64,000 nucleotides of DNA from positions 1,426,001 through 1,490,000 of the forward strand of contig JAGTJM010000001.1 of the NCBI GenBank assembly GCA_020747015.1. Direction: 5' to 3'. Positions 11,682 to 23,480 of the stretch are shown in pieces; position 1 is the stretch's first letter; every line of letters starts with the position of its first letter. Under the pieces are notes generated by a model that did no database searches, was not told where the DNA came from, and saw only the letters and a list, made by a program, of their open reading frames with translations. The stretch is from Pyrenochaeta sp. MPI-SDFR-AT-0127 (lineage: Eukaryota > Ascomycota > Dothideomycetes > Pleosporales > Cucurbitariaceae). Made by a program: the position numbers and the translations under genes.

Positions 11682-14211
11682 ATTCGAAGATTTAAATGGT
11701 AGAAATAAAACGAGGCAGAATAGGAAGGATCTTTAATCAGATCAAAAGCAAGATTCAGTAGACCGAAAGGGAATGCTGGACACAATGGTCAAGATAATGA
11801 TAGGTATGTGATCTTGAACCTCAAGCTGAGTTCTGTGCTGTGATGTTTCTTTTTGCTACAAGTATCACTCCTTCTTATACAACTGTCAACTGGCTGTCGA
11901 ATCTCTCGACAGTGCAAGTCCGTGGCCATCGTGCAGCCTTGCCCGCCTAACTTCCAGGACATTATTCTTAGCAACCGCTCATCTTCTTCATGTATATTGT
12001 ATGATGTTATGGGGTCCATGGATCTCCGTACTGATAGGTTTGAAAAACGCTTCCGGAGTTGAGTGAGCCTTGTGAGGCATGGCTTGAGCTTCTACATGTT
12101 CACATCCTGGGGCTATACAGTGTAGTATCCACTATTTTTGGTATGCAGAGCATGTGATGGCAGTGTTTAAGGGGAAGCAGGATTCAGACATGCAGTGATC
12201 GTTTCCGAAATGGCCGGATCCTTTCAAATCAGAGGATTGTTAAATCTCTCGTTCTGTTTTAGCCCAGGAGCTTGGGGGGCCTGCCAAAACCACAGACCTC
12301 CCAGAGGCAGATCGTAGCCGACGGAACAGTAAGGTATTAGTCTGAACCTAGTTAAGTGTGCTCTACAAAAAATCCAAGGCTTAGTTTACGGGAATACGAC
12401 GCCTGGGCTCGAATTAAACAATTCCAAAATTGATGTTCTTCTTGACTTGAACATTTGAAAAGAGAGAATTTGATCTTGATGGCATAGAGCCTTTCATTTT
12501 GCTGACATTGGCATAGATCAAGCTGTGTGTCTGCAAAAGCTTAATACACAGCTGCGCCTTACTGCACGCCTTACCTTGAGGATTTTGAATCCTGCCAATC
12601 TCGTAAGCGACTCTCCCAAGATCGTGGAGCTGAGATCGTAATCCCAAACTCTCGTATATTAGCCATTTTTACCGGAACGCTAACTCAACATGGAAACAAA
12701 GCCCCAATGATGAGGAAGCTTGAAGATGCAAAATAAGTGGAAGCACAACCGAGAGCTTGCGCTGCGGACGCCCAGCACAGCCACTTGACCAGCTGGAAAA
12801 GAAGAGCGGTCCATGTCCCTGACTTTCATAGGTTTTGCGAAAGATTGAGGCTTTCCGTCGGGTGAATAAGGTTTAAAGGAGTTGTTAAACTCTTTGGGCA
12901 GAACCTGTGGTAGGATGGCGGGTGATGAACAATGAGCAGGACCTGCTTGTGACGCTGAGGTGAACCCGAGTATACAGAAAGCGTGAGATGAAACATCACC
13001 AACTCGTAAAAATCATACGAGAAGGTCAGAGCGTTCAAAGTAAAGGATCACCTACTACAGGAACTTTCTAAGTCCCCTAGAAGACCTCCCAACAGCCTTG
13101 TACAGATCTTACAGTGACATTTGTAGACTATGGTTTCAGTTAGCGAATGAAAGCAGCACCTTGCAACCATTTTCAGAAAACATGGCTCTCCTTGCTCGCA
13201 CCGCATAGGAGGGTTGGCTTAGCTCATCTTCACAGCCTCCACTTTTCATGGTCAAGGGTAACATGCATGTGGTTTCTGGGGACGATTCAGCCCCCACGAT
13301 TTGATCCACAGCGGCTTACGCCTTACTTCGCCCCATGTACTACCTTGTCCAATTGGTTAAAACAACGTCAGTTGTAGAAAAAGATTACTGTGAAAAAAAA
13401 CTGGTTTCGACCGTTTGAATGCAAATGAAACTTATGCTTGAACACGAGGCACATGTGCTCCCCAGCCATGCACCAGAAAATGTCGTCTTCTGCCCAGATC
13501 TTGGAGATAGGAAGTCGTTAAATAAAGAAGCTAGCTATTGGAAGAAGTATCCTAACCCAAGCATTTGCGCCACATGCTGCTTTGGTATATGTGATGTTGA
13601 CGGATAAGATCGTCATACCGTCACCTTACAAAACCAGAACGCATGATATGTTACACAGTCATCATTCGAGCATATGGCACTTTCTATCAGAAAAGGTGGT
13701 CAACGAATCTTTTATCATTAGTATGGCTACAAGGGCAAAAGTCGGCAAGAAATCCAGTGGAATTTCAACGCCGAGGTATCATGTGTCTCGTAGGCAGAAA
13801 AAATATATTTTCAGTCTGAAAGTTCCTCAAGGGACAATTATTGCTCTTTATAGTGGTAACGAAGATTGAGAACATAATCTGGCAGAGTTGCGGAATGAAT
13901 CCTTATCTGCAGAAACTGCTGTTCTCTCATTTGAGGTTGTGTGGCAACCTTTTTAAGGGTGCTCATTGAGATACCGATGCAGCGTGCGAGTTCCAGATTT
14001 TGGATTTCAATGCTTATAATTTCAGCAATCTTGAGGGCGTGCGAGGATATCTAGTAGCTGAGATGGCTTGTATGCGTTGATATCAATGATGTTGTAGTTC
14101 GCTAAATGCCAATTCTTCGTCTAAGAACCATTTGTAGGTATCATGGAACGCCTGTACATGTGCCGAGATTACAAAAGCAAAATGGTGTTAACCGACCACA
14201 CCCATCTATAA
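11682..14211. other. Gene-poor region, 2.5 kb
   Basis: Largest gene-free stretch in the window. Frames are all under 100 codons and lack coding character. I see no transposon ends, long repeats or tRNA. Part is the promoter of the secreted-protein gene. Confidence 0.5.
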
Positions 14212-15469
14212 TCATTTTTGGTCTAGCATGTGCTTAAACTTCTCGATCTGCATTCATGTTAGCAAATGGCCAATGCCAATCTCGCAAACTGGCAAGTTTT
14301 ACCTTTGTACTCAGATACTTCTCCACTTCTTCGCTGTTTATACCTTTTGTACCGCCCGTCTTCCAAGCAATCGGCACCATCGCCACCCTTTCCCTGACCA
14401 CCACTTCTCTGTTGGGACCCTCGACAGCATGGACCTTGTCCGGGTTGTTTGTCAATAGTCTGATTCCCTTGTCTCCATCAAGGCCAAGATCCATGAGCAT
14501 AGCCGTTGCCAGTCCATAACTCCGCGCGTCTGCTGGGTGTCTTAGTAAGATATTTGCTTCGTATGTATCGTTGCCCAGATCTTGCAAGTTGTATGCTTTG
14601 AGCTTTTCGCCGAGTCCAATTCCGCGACCTTCTTGTCGGAGGTAGATGACTGCACCTCCAGATGGTGACAAGGTGGGATCAGCCATCAAGCGCGCCGCTT
14701 CGTCGAGCTGCTCGCCACAATCGCAGCGCGCAGACCAGACAGTTTCGCCGGTGTAACACTCAGAGTGTATACGAACGAGCGGCAGTTCGGAACTTGAGAT
14801 TGGCTGAAGGTCTCCATTCTCCGACGACGCTGAGGACGGGGACAAAAGTCCGTTGCTCTGATCCACGTGTGCAAGCTCGCTTTCTGGCCTTCGCTTTGTG
14901 GGCACGCCTTCGGCTCTTTTGAGCTGCTCGACCCGCGAGCTTGTTCGGCCAGGATACAAGCGTCCTACGTATGCCCCTCTGGTCATGCGATCTAATTCTG
15001 TTTCTCCCGGGCGTTCAGCGTCTAGTGATCGTGAGCGTATTTGGCTCCCAAACACTATAGCCAGGTGCTCCTTTGTATCCACGTTGTTCCTGTACACGTG
15101 CAACCACATTTCATGGCCCGTTGTTGTTGGTATTCGTGCGCGCACCTCGCATTCTACCTGTGGCAGCTTCTGCAGTAGCTCTGGCCTGGGCGAGTCGGAC
15201 TGTATTGACGTGTCGACTGGAATCGAGCGGGGTGGCCGCGGATGTGAGGGTGTGGAGACGCCTGGGGTTGCTGGAGGTGTGAACGCCGGCGATATTATGG
15301 AGGCGGGCGGGTCGTGGCTGGCAATTCTCGTGAGGCGGTCATGTTTTCCATAGTCTTGCGCTGAGGTCTGAAAGTCGAATCCGTCTCGTCCGGGACTTGT
15401 AGGTTGTGGTGAGTACAGTGGCGGTAGGTCGGGCGAGGCGTGCGCCGGGAGATCTGGCAGGGCAGGCAT
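14212..15469 (-). CDS. RIB1: GTP cyclohydrolase II, riboflavin biosynthesis
   Basis: Catalyses the first committed step of riboflavin synthesis, opening GTP to 2,5-diamino-6-ribosylamino-pyrimidinone phosphate with loss of formate and pyrophosphate. The zinc site CYTGETVWSARCDCGEQL and the GTP-binding RQEGRGIGL are intact, followed by LLTNNPDK. Exon 1 is 15469-14303. An intron at 14302-14248, with branch GCTAAC, leads to a 12-codon last exon ending IEKFKHMLDQK, which fits fungal RIB1 C-termini better than read-through. Total 400 aa. The first 100 residues are Pro/Ser-rich and probably disordered, as in other filamentous fungi. The enzyme is expected in the cytosol. Confidence 0.95.
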
Positions 15470-15904
15470 TTTGAGGAGTACGAATTGGGAACAGCGCGAG
15501 GGAAAAAGAAGAAAGTGTCAAGAAATCTAGAGGGCCATGCGCATGTTGTAGAAAAGTGGTAGAAGGGGGTTTTTTGGAAGGCCCGATGTCGTGCTGATGC
15601 GCTGCGGACACCGAGGGATATACAGTGGGGTGCAGGGATTCATGTTTCCGACGCCGGCTATGGGTTCTCCTCGAAGGTTGCGGAACCGAGCCGGTTCGGC
15701 GAAAGAGGGCATAAGTAAGCACGAGTCTCAGTCAGCCATTGATATTGTGCAATGTAGTTGGTTTGTACAGTAAATTTGGTCATAGTAGCTGTACATGCTG
15801 CGCCAGCCATCATCTTCTTGTATGCGCTGACATTTGACTTTGTCATTTCTGAGCCTGGTGCGACCAACGTCATCACCACTGGACGGACCACGACAAGTCG
15901 GCCG
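15470..15904. other. Intergenic, no gene seen
   Basis: Short spacer between the start of RIB1 and the 3' end of the transporter gene. It carries the RIB1 promoter. No riboswitch is recognised. Confidence 0.5.
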
Positions 15905-17478
15905 TCAATCCACTCTCCGCTCCCTGCCCCAAACTTCGTCTGCATTCTTCTTGCCCTTTGTCTCGGGTACATACCAGGAAATGAAGGCAAAAAAGAAAGC
16001 CGACAGTGCCGCAAATATGAAGTAGACGTTTCCGTGCAGCTTCGCGCTGGCCAGGGGGAAGAACTGCGCAACAATGAAGGTTGCGATCCAGTTGGCCCCG
16101 AGGGCAATGCTCTGTGTTGCGTCAACAGCATCCGGGCCCACGAGTTCGCTCGCCAGAATGAAGGGCACGGGGCCAAGGCCGAGGCCGAAGCTGGCAACAA
16201 AGAGCAAGACGGCAACGGCGGAGAGTATGGGGATCGATTTGATGATGCCAATGGCAAGGAGGAGCGAGCTGATGCCCATGCCGGCAAGAGAGTTCAGAAG
16301 ACAGGTCTTGCGGCCCAGTTTATCAGCGAGAGGAGCGCATCCAGCCGTGACGAGGATGTTGAGCGCAGAGACGGCGAGATTGAGCAGAGCAGAGTTGGAC
16401 TCTAGCAGTCCGGCCAACAGAGACACGCCATACATGACGATGCTGTTGATTCCACTGAATTGCTGGGCAAGCATGACCATGATGACCGCAATGGCAGCTG
16501 ATCGATAGTCTGGATGACCGAAAACTTGGAGGATGCTCAGCGTGTCTTCCTTGTCACCTGGTTTCGGTCTCGCACCAGCCGGGCTGTCTTCATTGTTAAG
16601 AAGCGTCTGTTCCTCTTCTATCATGGCTGTTAGCATGAGCATTGCGTGTCCTGAGCCCAGAACTACTGACCATTGACGTCTTCCGAGCCTGCAACCCCCC
16701 AGGTACTCATTTCGTCGTCGATGTCGGCGTGTTCGCCTCTGATCTTACGCAGCGTCTTCTTCGCAAGCGAGACATTGCCCTGCTCCGCGAGGTACTTGGG
16801 GCTCTCGACTGACAAGAGCAGCCCCAGCGCCTGCGCAATTCCGATGAGTCCACCGGCAGCCAAGATGAACCTCCAGTAGGAGTCGTGGCTCAAAAAGTAC
16901 CCCAGCAGCTGCGTGATCAGGATGCCGACGTTGCACATGATCTGAGTGAAGGCACCGAAGAAGCCCTTTTCGGCTGGCGGTGCGATTTCTGAGATGTAGA
17001 GGGGCACAATGACGACGGAAGCGCCTGCGCCAACACCTGACAGCAGCCGGCCCAGTGCCATGATTGCAATCGACGGACTCAGCGCTTCAAAGACGGGCCC
17101 GACTGCGAAGAAGAGGGTCGTAATCTGCATGGTCCTAAGCCGTCCAAATCTGCCCGCCAGCGGTCCTGCCGAAAGGGCTCCTATCAAGCCCCCCAGGGTG
17201 TACATGGAGCCTACAACCCCCCATTCGGTGGGGCTCATCTCGATGCATTGTGGGAGGCTGGGGCCGGTAGCCGACGAGGTTATGGACTTTTTCTTGCAGC
17301 GGATGACATCTTCGGGAGCATTCAGCTCAGACTGTGAGTGTTAGGCGTGTGTGAAGGTGGTGGTGGGGGTGCTGCAACGTACCAAGTGGAAGCCAAATAG
17401 CAACGGCCCAAGTGTTGCGACGAGCAGGATGTAGACGAAATAAGCAGAAAGGCCACGGAACCACGCTCGAGGGCTCAT
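15905..17478 (-). CDS. MFS sugar-transporter family protein
   Basis: Twelve-helix major facilitator of the sugar porter family, 492 aa. Exons 17478-17383, 17331-16671 and 16626-15905; the introns are 51 and 44 bp and keep the frame. Signatures: GRFGR after helix 2, GRLLSGVGAGAS in helix 4, VESPKYL at the end of helix 6, QQFSGINSIVMYG in helix 7, DKLGRK after helix 8, and PETKGK at the C-terminus. The compact N-terminus (MSPRAWFRGLSAYF) and the sequence FHLSELNAP after helix 1 resemble the yeast YBR241C/VPS73 group, which includes vacuolar members, rather than plasma-membrane hexose carriers. Substrate is therefore uncertain. Confidence 0.87.
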
Positions 17479-18240
17479 GTTGAGGGCTGCAGAGATGGAA
17501 GCAGTCCAAATGCGCTGGGCTGGGTCGCACTGCGTCGCGCGTGTCAGCCAAATGCGCTTGTCCCCGGGGGAAGGTCACGGTACGCCATCATGGCATTGAG
17601 CAACAGAAGGCGCATGTACCTAGACTGACAGAGCCGCCGTTTGCCCGCTGGAGACAGAGAGCGCAGTGTTATGCTTGGCTCTATTTGCATGGGAGGGTCA
17701 GAGATGGTTGGTCTGCGTTGGGGCGGCCGTTGGTTGGCGCGACGAAGAGGATGAGGCTCTGCGGGGGAACGCCCAGAAGAGCTGAGATGGGCCAGGACCA
17801 AGAATACCGGTAGCCTGCCCTGGGTAATTCGCTGATTCTCGATATCAACTCTCTCCATTTCCCCCTACCCCCCGCCCAAACTTGGTGCAGATTACGCCGA
17901 ACGTGCCTCGACACGCGTGCAAAGCGTCCGCCTGCGCCTGCACCTGCACCAGCTTTCGCGCCCAGCCATCGGCCCAACAGGCAGAGGCTAGAGGCCATCC
18001 CCATCCTCTTGATCGTCGCCCGGAGCCCAGTCCCGCCCGGCGCGCTCTCTGCGCCATCTGCCGACTGTGGAGAAGTGCTAGACGAGTTGCAGGCGATGCC
18101 TAAAGATGAGCCAGCCCTCGAATCCCCCATCTTCGGGTGGCCCGCCATCAGCAGCTGCATCCGCCCGAGCCGCCCTGCGAAATAGCGTGGTTGCGGCCTT
18201 CAACGGTCGGTCTTCCTTTTGCCAGCGTCTCGTTGCCCGT

Positions 18241-18279
18241 GTCCCCCCAAGTCCCCCCCCCAGGTCCCCCAGGTCCCCC
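18241..18279. repeat. C-rich low-complexity tract, GTCCCCC-type units
   Basis: Four imperfect units of GTCCCCC(N)AG in the SSN3 leader, including a run of nine C. Confidence 0.75.
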
Positions 18280-18486
18280 TTCTGCGTGCTCCTCTGTGTC
18301 TTGTCTCTCTCTTCCTGGCCTCGACGTTCAATTTCCTTTGCTTGCTTTCGCTCGTGTCTCGCGCCTGCTGTTGCTGATCATGACTGCCTGTTCCGCTTGA
18401 TTGTTGTTCCGTCAGCCCTCGCAGCACCTCGCCCTGACCACGTCGACACGCTCGTTTTCTTCTGCTCATGTCGCTGCCGCTGCCCC

Positions 18487-18527
18487 ATCTCCTTGCATCT
18501 CCTTGCATCTCCTTTGCATCTCCTTTC
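18487..18527. repeat. Tandem repeat, 10-11 bp unit ATCTCCTT(T)GC
   Basis: Three to four copies in the transcribed leader upstream of the SSN3 start; pyrimidine-rich, as in many fungal promoters and 5' UTRs. Confidence 0.75.
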
Positions 18528-18600
18528 TTCACACTCCTTCTTCTCTGGCCTTGAGTGCAAAGGCTGAGTTTGGGCAGACCCGGCAGATTCGACCCAGGCC

Positions 18601-19864
18601 ATGTTCACCGGATACAACACCAAGAAGCGGGTCAACGAGCGCTACAAGATTGTCGGCTTCATCAGCAGCGGTACCTATGGCCGTGTCTACAAGGCCGAAG
18701 GCAAGAATGGCCGCACCGGCGAGTTTGCCATTAAGAAGTAGGCTTGCTTCACATCTCACGCATTTCTTGCGTGCTAATGCGCACAGATTCAAGCCGGACA
18801 AGGAAGGCGAGCTCCAGTATTCGGGCATTTCACAGTCGGCAATCCGAGAAATGGCCCTCTGCACCGAGCTAGCACATCCAAATGTGGTGCACACTGTCGA
18901 GATCATCCTCGAGGAGAAATGCATCTTCATCGTGTTCGAGTATGCAGAGCATGATCTGCTCCAGATTATTCACCACCACAATCAACCGCAACGACAGGCA
19001 ATACCTGCACGAACCATCAAGTCCATCCTGTACCAGCTCCTGCAAGGCCTCGTCTATCTCCACCGGAACTGGGTCATGCATCGTGACCTGAAGCCCGCCA
19101 ACATCATGGTCACCAGTGTAGGCAAGGTCAAGATTGGCGACTTGGGTCTTGCTCGACTGTTTTACAAGCCACTCCAGTCATTGTTCTCAGGTGACAAGGT
19201 TGTCGTGACAATCTGGTATCGCGCGCCTGAGCTCCTGCTTGGCAGCCGGCACTACACCCCAGCCGTGGACTTGTGGGCTGTCGGGTGCATCTTCGCCGAG
19301 CTACTGTCACTTCGGCCAATCTTCAAAGGAGAGGAGGCCAAGATGGACAGCAAGAAGACTGTTCCATTCCAGCGAAACCAGATGCAGAAAATCGTAGAAA
19401 TCATGGGAATGCCCAGCAAGGACCGCTGGCCGCTGCTCAATGCGATGCCCGAATATCCCCAACTAGCATCTCTCATCGCTGGAAATGCCGCACGATTTCC
19501 CCGCCCACAAAGCGGCGATGGACTAGAGAGGTGGTATCACCAGACGCTCAACAACAATCAATACCCCATTGGCAATGGACCGGATACTCCTGGCCCCGAA
19601 GGTTTATCGCTGCTCAAACAACTGCTCGAGTACGATCCTCAGAAACGACTGACTGCGGAAAAGGCGCTTGAGCATTCTTACTTTACGGTACATGGCAAGC
19701 CTTCTGAAAACTGCTTTGAGGATTCGAAGATTAAATATCCGGTCCGGCGAGTCAGCCAGGAGGACAACGACATCCGCACATCAAGCTTGCCAGGAACCAA
19801 GAGAAGTGGACTTCCAGATGACTCGATCCTTGGACGGCCTGCGAAGCGTTTGAAGGAGGGGTGA
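18601..19864 (+). CDS. SSN3: Mediator cyclin-dependent kinase SSN3/CDK8
   Basis: Catalytic kinase of the Mediator CDK8 module, which with cyclin C phosphorylates RNA polymerase II and transcription factors in the nucleus. Exon 1 is 18601-18737 and exon 2 18787-19864, 404 aa. It shows the Gly loop SSGTYGRVYKAEG, the catalytic Lys in FAIKKF, the CDK8-type helix SQSAIREMALC, catalytic HRDLKPANIMV, DLG in place of DFG (normal for Ssn3), and IWYRAPELLLG with HYTPAVDLWAVGCIF. An alternative longer N-terminus is possible: an ATG at 18106 heads a Ser/Pro/Ala-rich frame that could splice (donor near 18207, acceptor near 18586) in frame to this start. The shorter start gives the usual fungal length. 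Confidence 0.92.
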
Positions 19865-21129
19865 AGGAAGAAGCTTACACGACAACGTTGTTTGCTCTCG
19901 AGGCTGTGGAACGGTTCCATCTTCGACAGAGATTGACACGATATCCTGTCTGTACCTGCGCTTGCGGTCTTTGTGGTAATGTACTCCCTGATCGCCGGCC
20001 AGCGCTACCACGCCAAGGTATCTTGAAAGGATGCCTCGCATCGGGGGGGTGGTCCTGCGCGTCTTCATCTTGTACAAATGTGGCGCAGGGAATGCCAGCA
20101 TGCTGCTTGAGCCATGGGACATTGGGTGCCACAAGCTGTGGTTGGCTGTCACCATGTGGAGAGCATATGGGAGCTTCCAAATCTTGGAACTGCAAAAGAA
20201 CCCAAAGCTTTGGGCCAAATAAAAATGTATCAATCATCGTGGGTCAGCAGGTATATTGTATGGCATAGGGAGCAGGACTATTAAGCGCCCTCAAGGCGGG
20301 GGGACATGGGGAAATGTGCGTAAGCAATAGCATCAATTGAATGCTTGGACAAGACAGGACAGAGTAAAGATTGCCAATCAAGTCTCAAGGTCTTGGACAC
20401 TACCTGAGCTGGCGTTGCCGCTTTTCTTACCACCACTTACTGACGTCATGCTCTACATGATGTTCCTGTGCATTTCCTTGGTATATCTCTCGATGACAGC
20501 TAGCGGAGTGTGCTTTGCAAAAGAGGCCACACCGTGCGAATAAGGCTCCCGCATGCTTGTGAGTAGCACATCCCTGGTAAGTGCTCACAACCGGCAAGGC
20601 AAGGCAGGGAGCCCGCTAATCAAAAGTTGGAAAATCGTTACAACCATGCATTTGCACGGCGCGTCGAGGTTATCCAGAAGCCCCTTGATGTCGTACAGGC
20701 AACCTTGAAGGTCTGCTGCCTCAAATATTGATTTCGCCTCGCGGCCACATTGCTCCTTCTCCACGTAGTTGCTCCGGTGATTGGCCCGTCATTCCTGTCA
20801 CCGTTTGTTTGCCGGTCTTGGGCAGTGAAGGTCGAAGGTGCGTTCGAACAGTACCACGCCATAAATTGCCTCTTTCACGGGCCCTCTTCTCTCTTATAAC
20901 CTCTCTTTCTCCTTCTCCTTCTCCCTCTCCCTCTCCCTCTCCCTCTCAAGTTCACTATTCCTTGTTCAACCATTACCGCTCCTTACCTAGCTTGTCATTC
21001 CTTTTTCCTCTCCTCGTTCAAGACTTGAAAGACCCACTGCGCCTGCTCGCCTACCACCTCTACTCAGCACCACGAGGATCCTCAGTCCTCTACGCCGGTC
21101 GCTGCCGCCTCTCAAGTACGCAGCTCATC
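19865..21129. other. Intergenic between SSN3 and the CAP gene
   Basis: 3' UTR of SSN3 and promoter and leader of the CAP-protein gene. No gene seen; includes the CT tract listed separately. Confidence 0.5.
20901..20947 (+). repeat. Polypyrimidine CT tract (CTCCCT)n
   Basis: About 47 bp of almost pure C/T lying 180 bp before the start codon of the CAP gene. Fungal promoters often carry such CT boxes near the transcription start. Confidence 0.8.
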
Positions 21130-21860
21130 ATGAAGTTCCTCGCTACACTTGTCGCTCTTGTGGCTGCCACAGTAGTAGCTGCTCCAGCCAATGATGTCAA
21201 GCCCCGCGACCTCGTCGACGATGCCGCCCCCCGTCCGGACGACCCCAACTTCGTCAGCGTTGTAATGCGAGCCCATTGGTATTGGCGTCGCATTCACTGT
21301 GCTCAGGACCTCATCTGGGATACACGTCTTGCCAATGCTGCGCGAGCAGATATTGCACAGTGCACCTATAAACCCAAGCACGTAAGTTGAATCGGCGCAC
21401 GTCTCCTGTTGAGTCACTGACATGCCCCAGCACCGCTTGGGCAGCAATCTCTCTTCTGTGAAGCCAGCTCCTGGCAGTTATTACGAGTGGCTCAAGTTTG
21501 CCCACACGGCCACCAACGGCTGGCATGAGGAGGAGACCAAGTACCCGTACGACAACCCTCACTACGATGCTGCATGGGGCCACTTCACCCAGATGGTGTG
21601 GCGCAACACGACCCGCATCGGCTGTGCTCTTGGCCACTGCAGCGATGAGGTTCTGTACCCTGGTCGCTTCTACTGCTGTAAGTATCCTTTTGGCGTATGA
21701 AGATGGGACCCTGCTAACGGACGCAGATTACGAATTCTTTGGCAATAATATTGCGCCTGGGCAGTTCGAGCAGCAGGTCTGGGGGCCAGTCTGTCGCAAT
21801 CCCTCTGCCCGCGAAGCTACGGCGCGTGAGAATGTCCATTTCGACTGGGTTGGCAAATAG
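21130..21860 (+). CDS. Secreted CAP/SCP/PR-1-like protein
   Basis: Extracellular CAP-superfamily protein of 210 aa, related to yeast Pry proteins, which bind sterols and fatty acids. Exons 21130-21381, 21431-21677 and 21727-21860; both introns are 49 bp. The signal peptide MKFLATLVALVAATVVAAP is clear. The CAP signatures WGHFTQMVWRNTTRIGC and FYCCYYEF match CAP1/CAP2 motifs, with the metal-site His and Cys pairs present. The chain ends soon after the CAP domain (HFDWVGK) with no GPI signal, so it is probably free in the medium. Fungal members have been linked to lipid export and to virulence; role here is inferred. Confidence 0.9.
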
Positions 21861-23480
21861 CTTCGTGCCCTCTACGGTTGCACCAGGGCCTCGCGTGACC
21901 CTCAACGGACTTGTCGCGCTCACATTGGCTGAAGGTTGACATTCCTCACCAACCTTGGCCTTATGCCTTGTTTGTCGGATCAGACGTCTTTCTTCCATGG
22001 CCTCTCAAAATTTGTGTATTTCCCTTGCTCTATGTCGGGTCTGTCCGTCTAGTACTACTCCCGGACTCACTCTGGACTGGTCGCACCTAAAAGGCTCCTG
22101 ATATAGCCTCCAGGTTTGCCGATCTTGGAAGTAGTTTGCGGGCCCGCGTGTTAGATACATGCATTCTCTCATGAACACATTCTCCTTATATACAAATGAT
22201 GCATCACATGCCTTTTAATTATGGTTCCCGAATCCAAGAAAGGGTGACTTCATGCCTAGGCACTCCATGTTCTGCTCAATTTAGCAATTTCTAAACCGTG
22301 ATCAAATTGATCCACATATCTTCACCAACAGCACTTCACTCGACCATTACATCTATCCAATAAATAAAAATGGACCCAGAAGTGTAGGATGCAAGTGCAT
22401 TAAAGATATCTTATATTTGTAAGAGAAGTCTTGGATCGCATCGCAATGGGCTACACGGTACCATCTTGTCTCTTTGGATTTGAGAAAATCCTTAGGAGAA
22501 TACAGAGCTTATTCTCCGTCACATAGACTATCATGAGCAGAATTGGACTGCATGGAGTCGTTGTCATATCTTCTAGGGGACTTTTTATCTTCGCTGCCCA
22601 TTTCTTGGTCATGGGGTTTTTCTTGAGGAAAATCCAACATCATCTTCATATCTCCACATCATTTTACCATACACATTGTTCCACTCCATACCCTTGGTTC
22701 CTATCCTGTACTCGTACTCTCATTACATCCTCCACCAGTCCTCACTCTTCGCATGTCGGCGCGCTCGACGCCCTCGTCGTACTCGGCGACGATAGATTTC
22801 TCAACTCCTCACTCATTTCGCTTTCTTCGCGCTTGTGAGAGTTCTTCCTATGCGCACGGAGGTGTTGGTGGACCCATGGATTCGTCTTTGCCCTTGTTTG
22901 CGGCGAGTCGAATTGGATACTGAGGCCGAGCCAATTGAATGTCGGTAGCGCCATTGCTTTGTCTGTGTGGGGGGCGAAGAGGGGGGAAAGAGACTTGATG
23001 GTACAGTTTGGTTTGGGTTTGTTAAGCGTGTTGCCTGTGACCATGGGTAATGGGATGGTTGATTGGGTCGTTGCTGTTCGTAAGGTATGGCTTGTGTTAC
23101 TGGATGGAAGATATGCAAAGCTAATTGTTTAGTTTTCATGGAATGAATCATGGAAGAGAAACCATATATACCATAGAAAAAATCTTCGAGTACTATGAAC
23201 CATCGGGCTCAATATTCCCAACAAAGACCTGAATTCCCTAGTGCAGATGTAAGAGTTACTGTGCGGATGCTCAGTATGGCTGACTGTGCTGTGGAATGAT
23301 GTCACGGTATTGCATGTGTAAGCAAGGTCATCTCACCAACATCTCAGTTGGCAATACAGTGACCAATAAGACGGCAAGAAATACAACGAGTGATCTTAGG
23401 AGACCAATATCTTAAGCTGGATTGTATGTTTGGATATGCTGGGCTCATTATCATGCATATACCTGCTGCTGAAGCTATTT
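21861..23480. other. Convergent intergenic region, 1.6 kb
   Basis: Both flanking genes end here. A minus frame at 23044-22742 (100 codons) is basic and Ser-rich but shows no conserved feature; not called. Confidence 0.5.

Larger units (their letters stand above)
17479..18600. other. Divergent promoter region between the transporter and SSN3
   Basis: GC-rich 1.1 kb shared upstream region. It holds C-rich and CATCTCCTT tandem tracts and an open segment from an ATG at 18106 that could be an alternative first exon of SSN3 (see that entry). Confidence 0.55.

Noticed and set aside
11682..14211. Possible degraded transposon in the gene-poor stretch
   Set aside because: I found no terminal repeats, transposase or reverse-transcriptase motifs, and no strong AT bias of the kind left by RIP.
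19861..20268. 135-codon plus frame after SSN3
   Set aside because: Starts at the SSN3 stop codon and reads its 3' UTR; two minus frames overlap it equally well.
22742..23044. 100-codon basic minus frame
   Set aside because: Overlaps another frame of similar size, has no signal, domain or splice context, and lies between two gene 3' ends.
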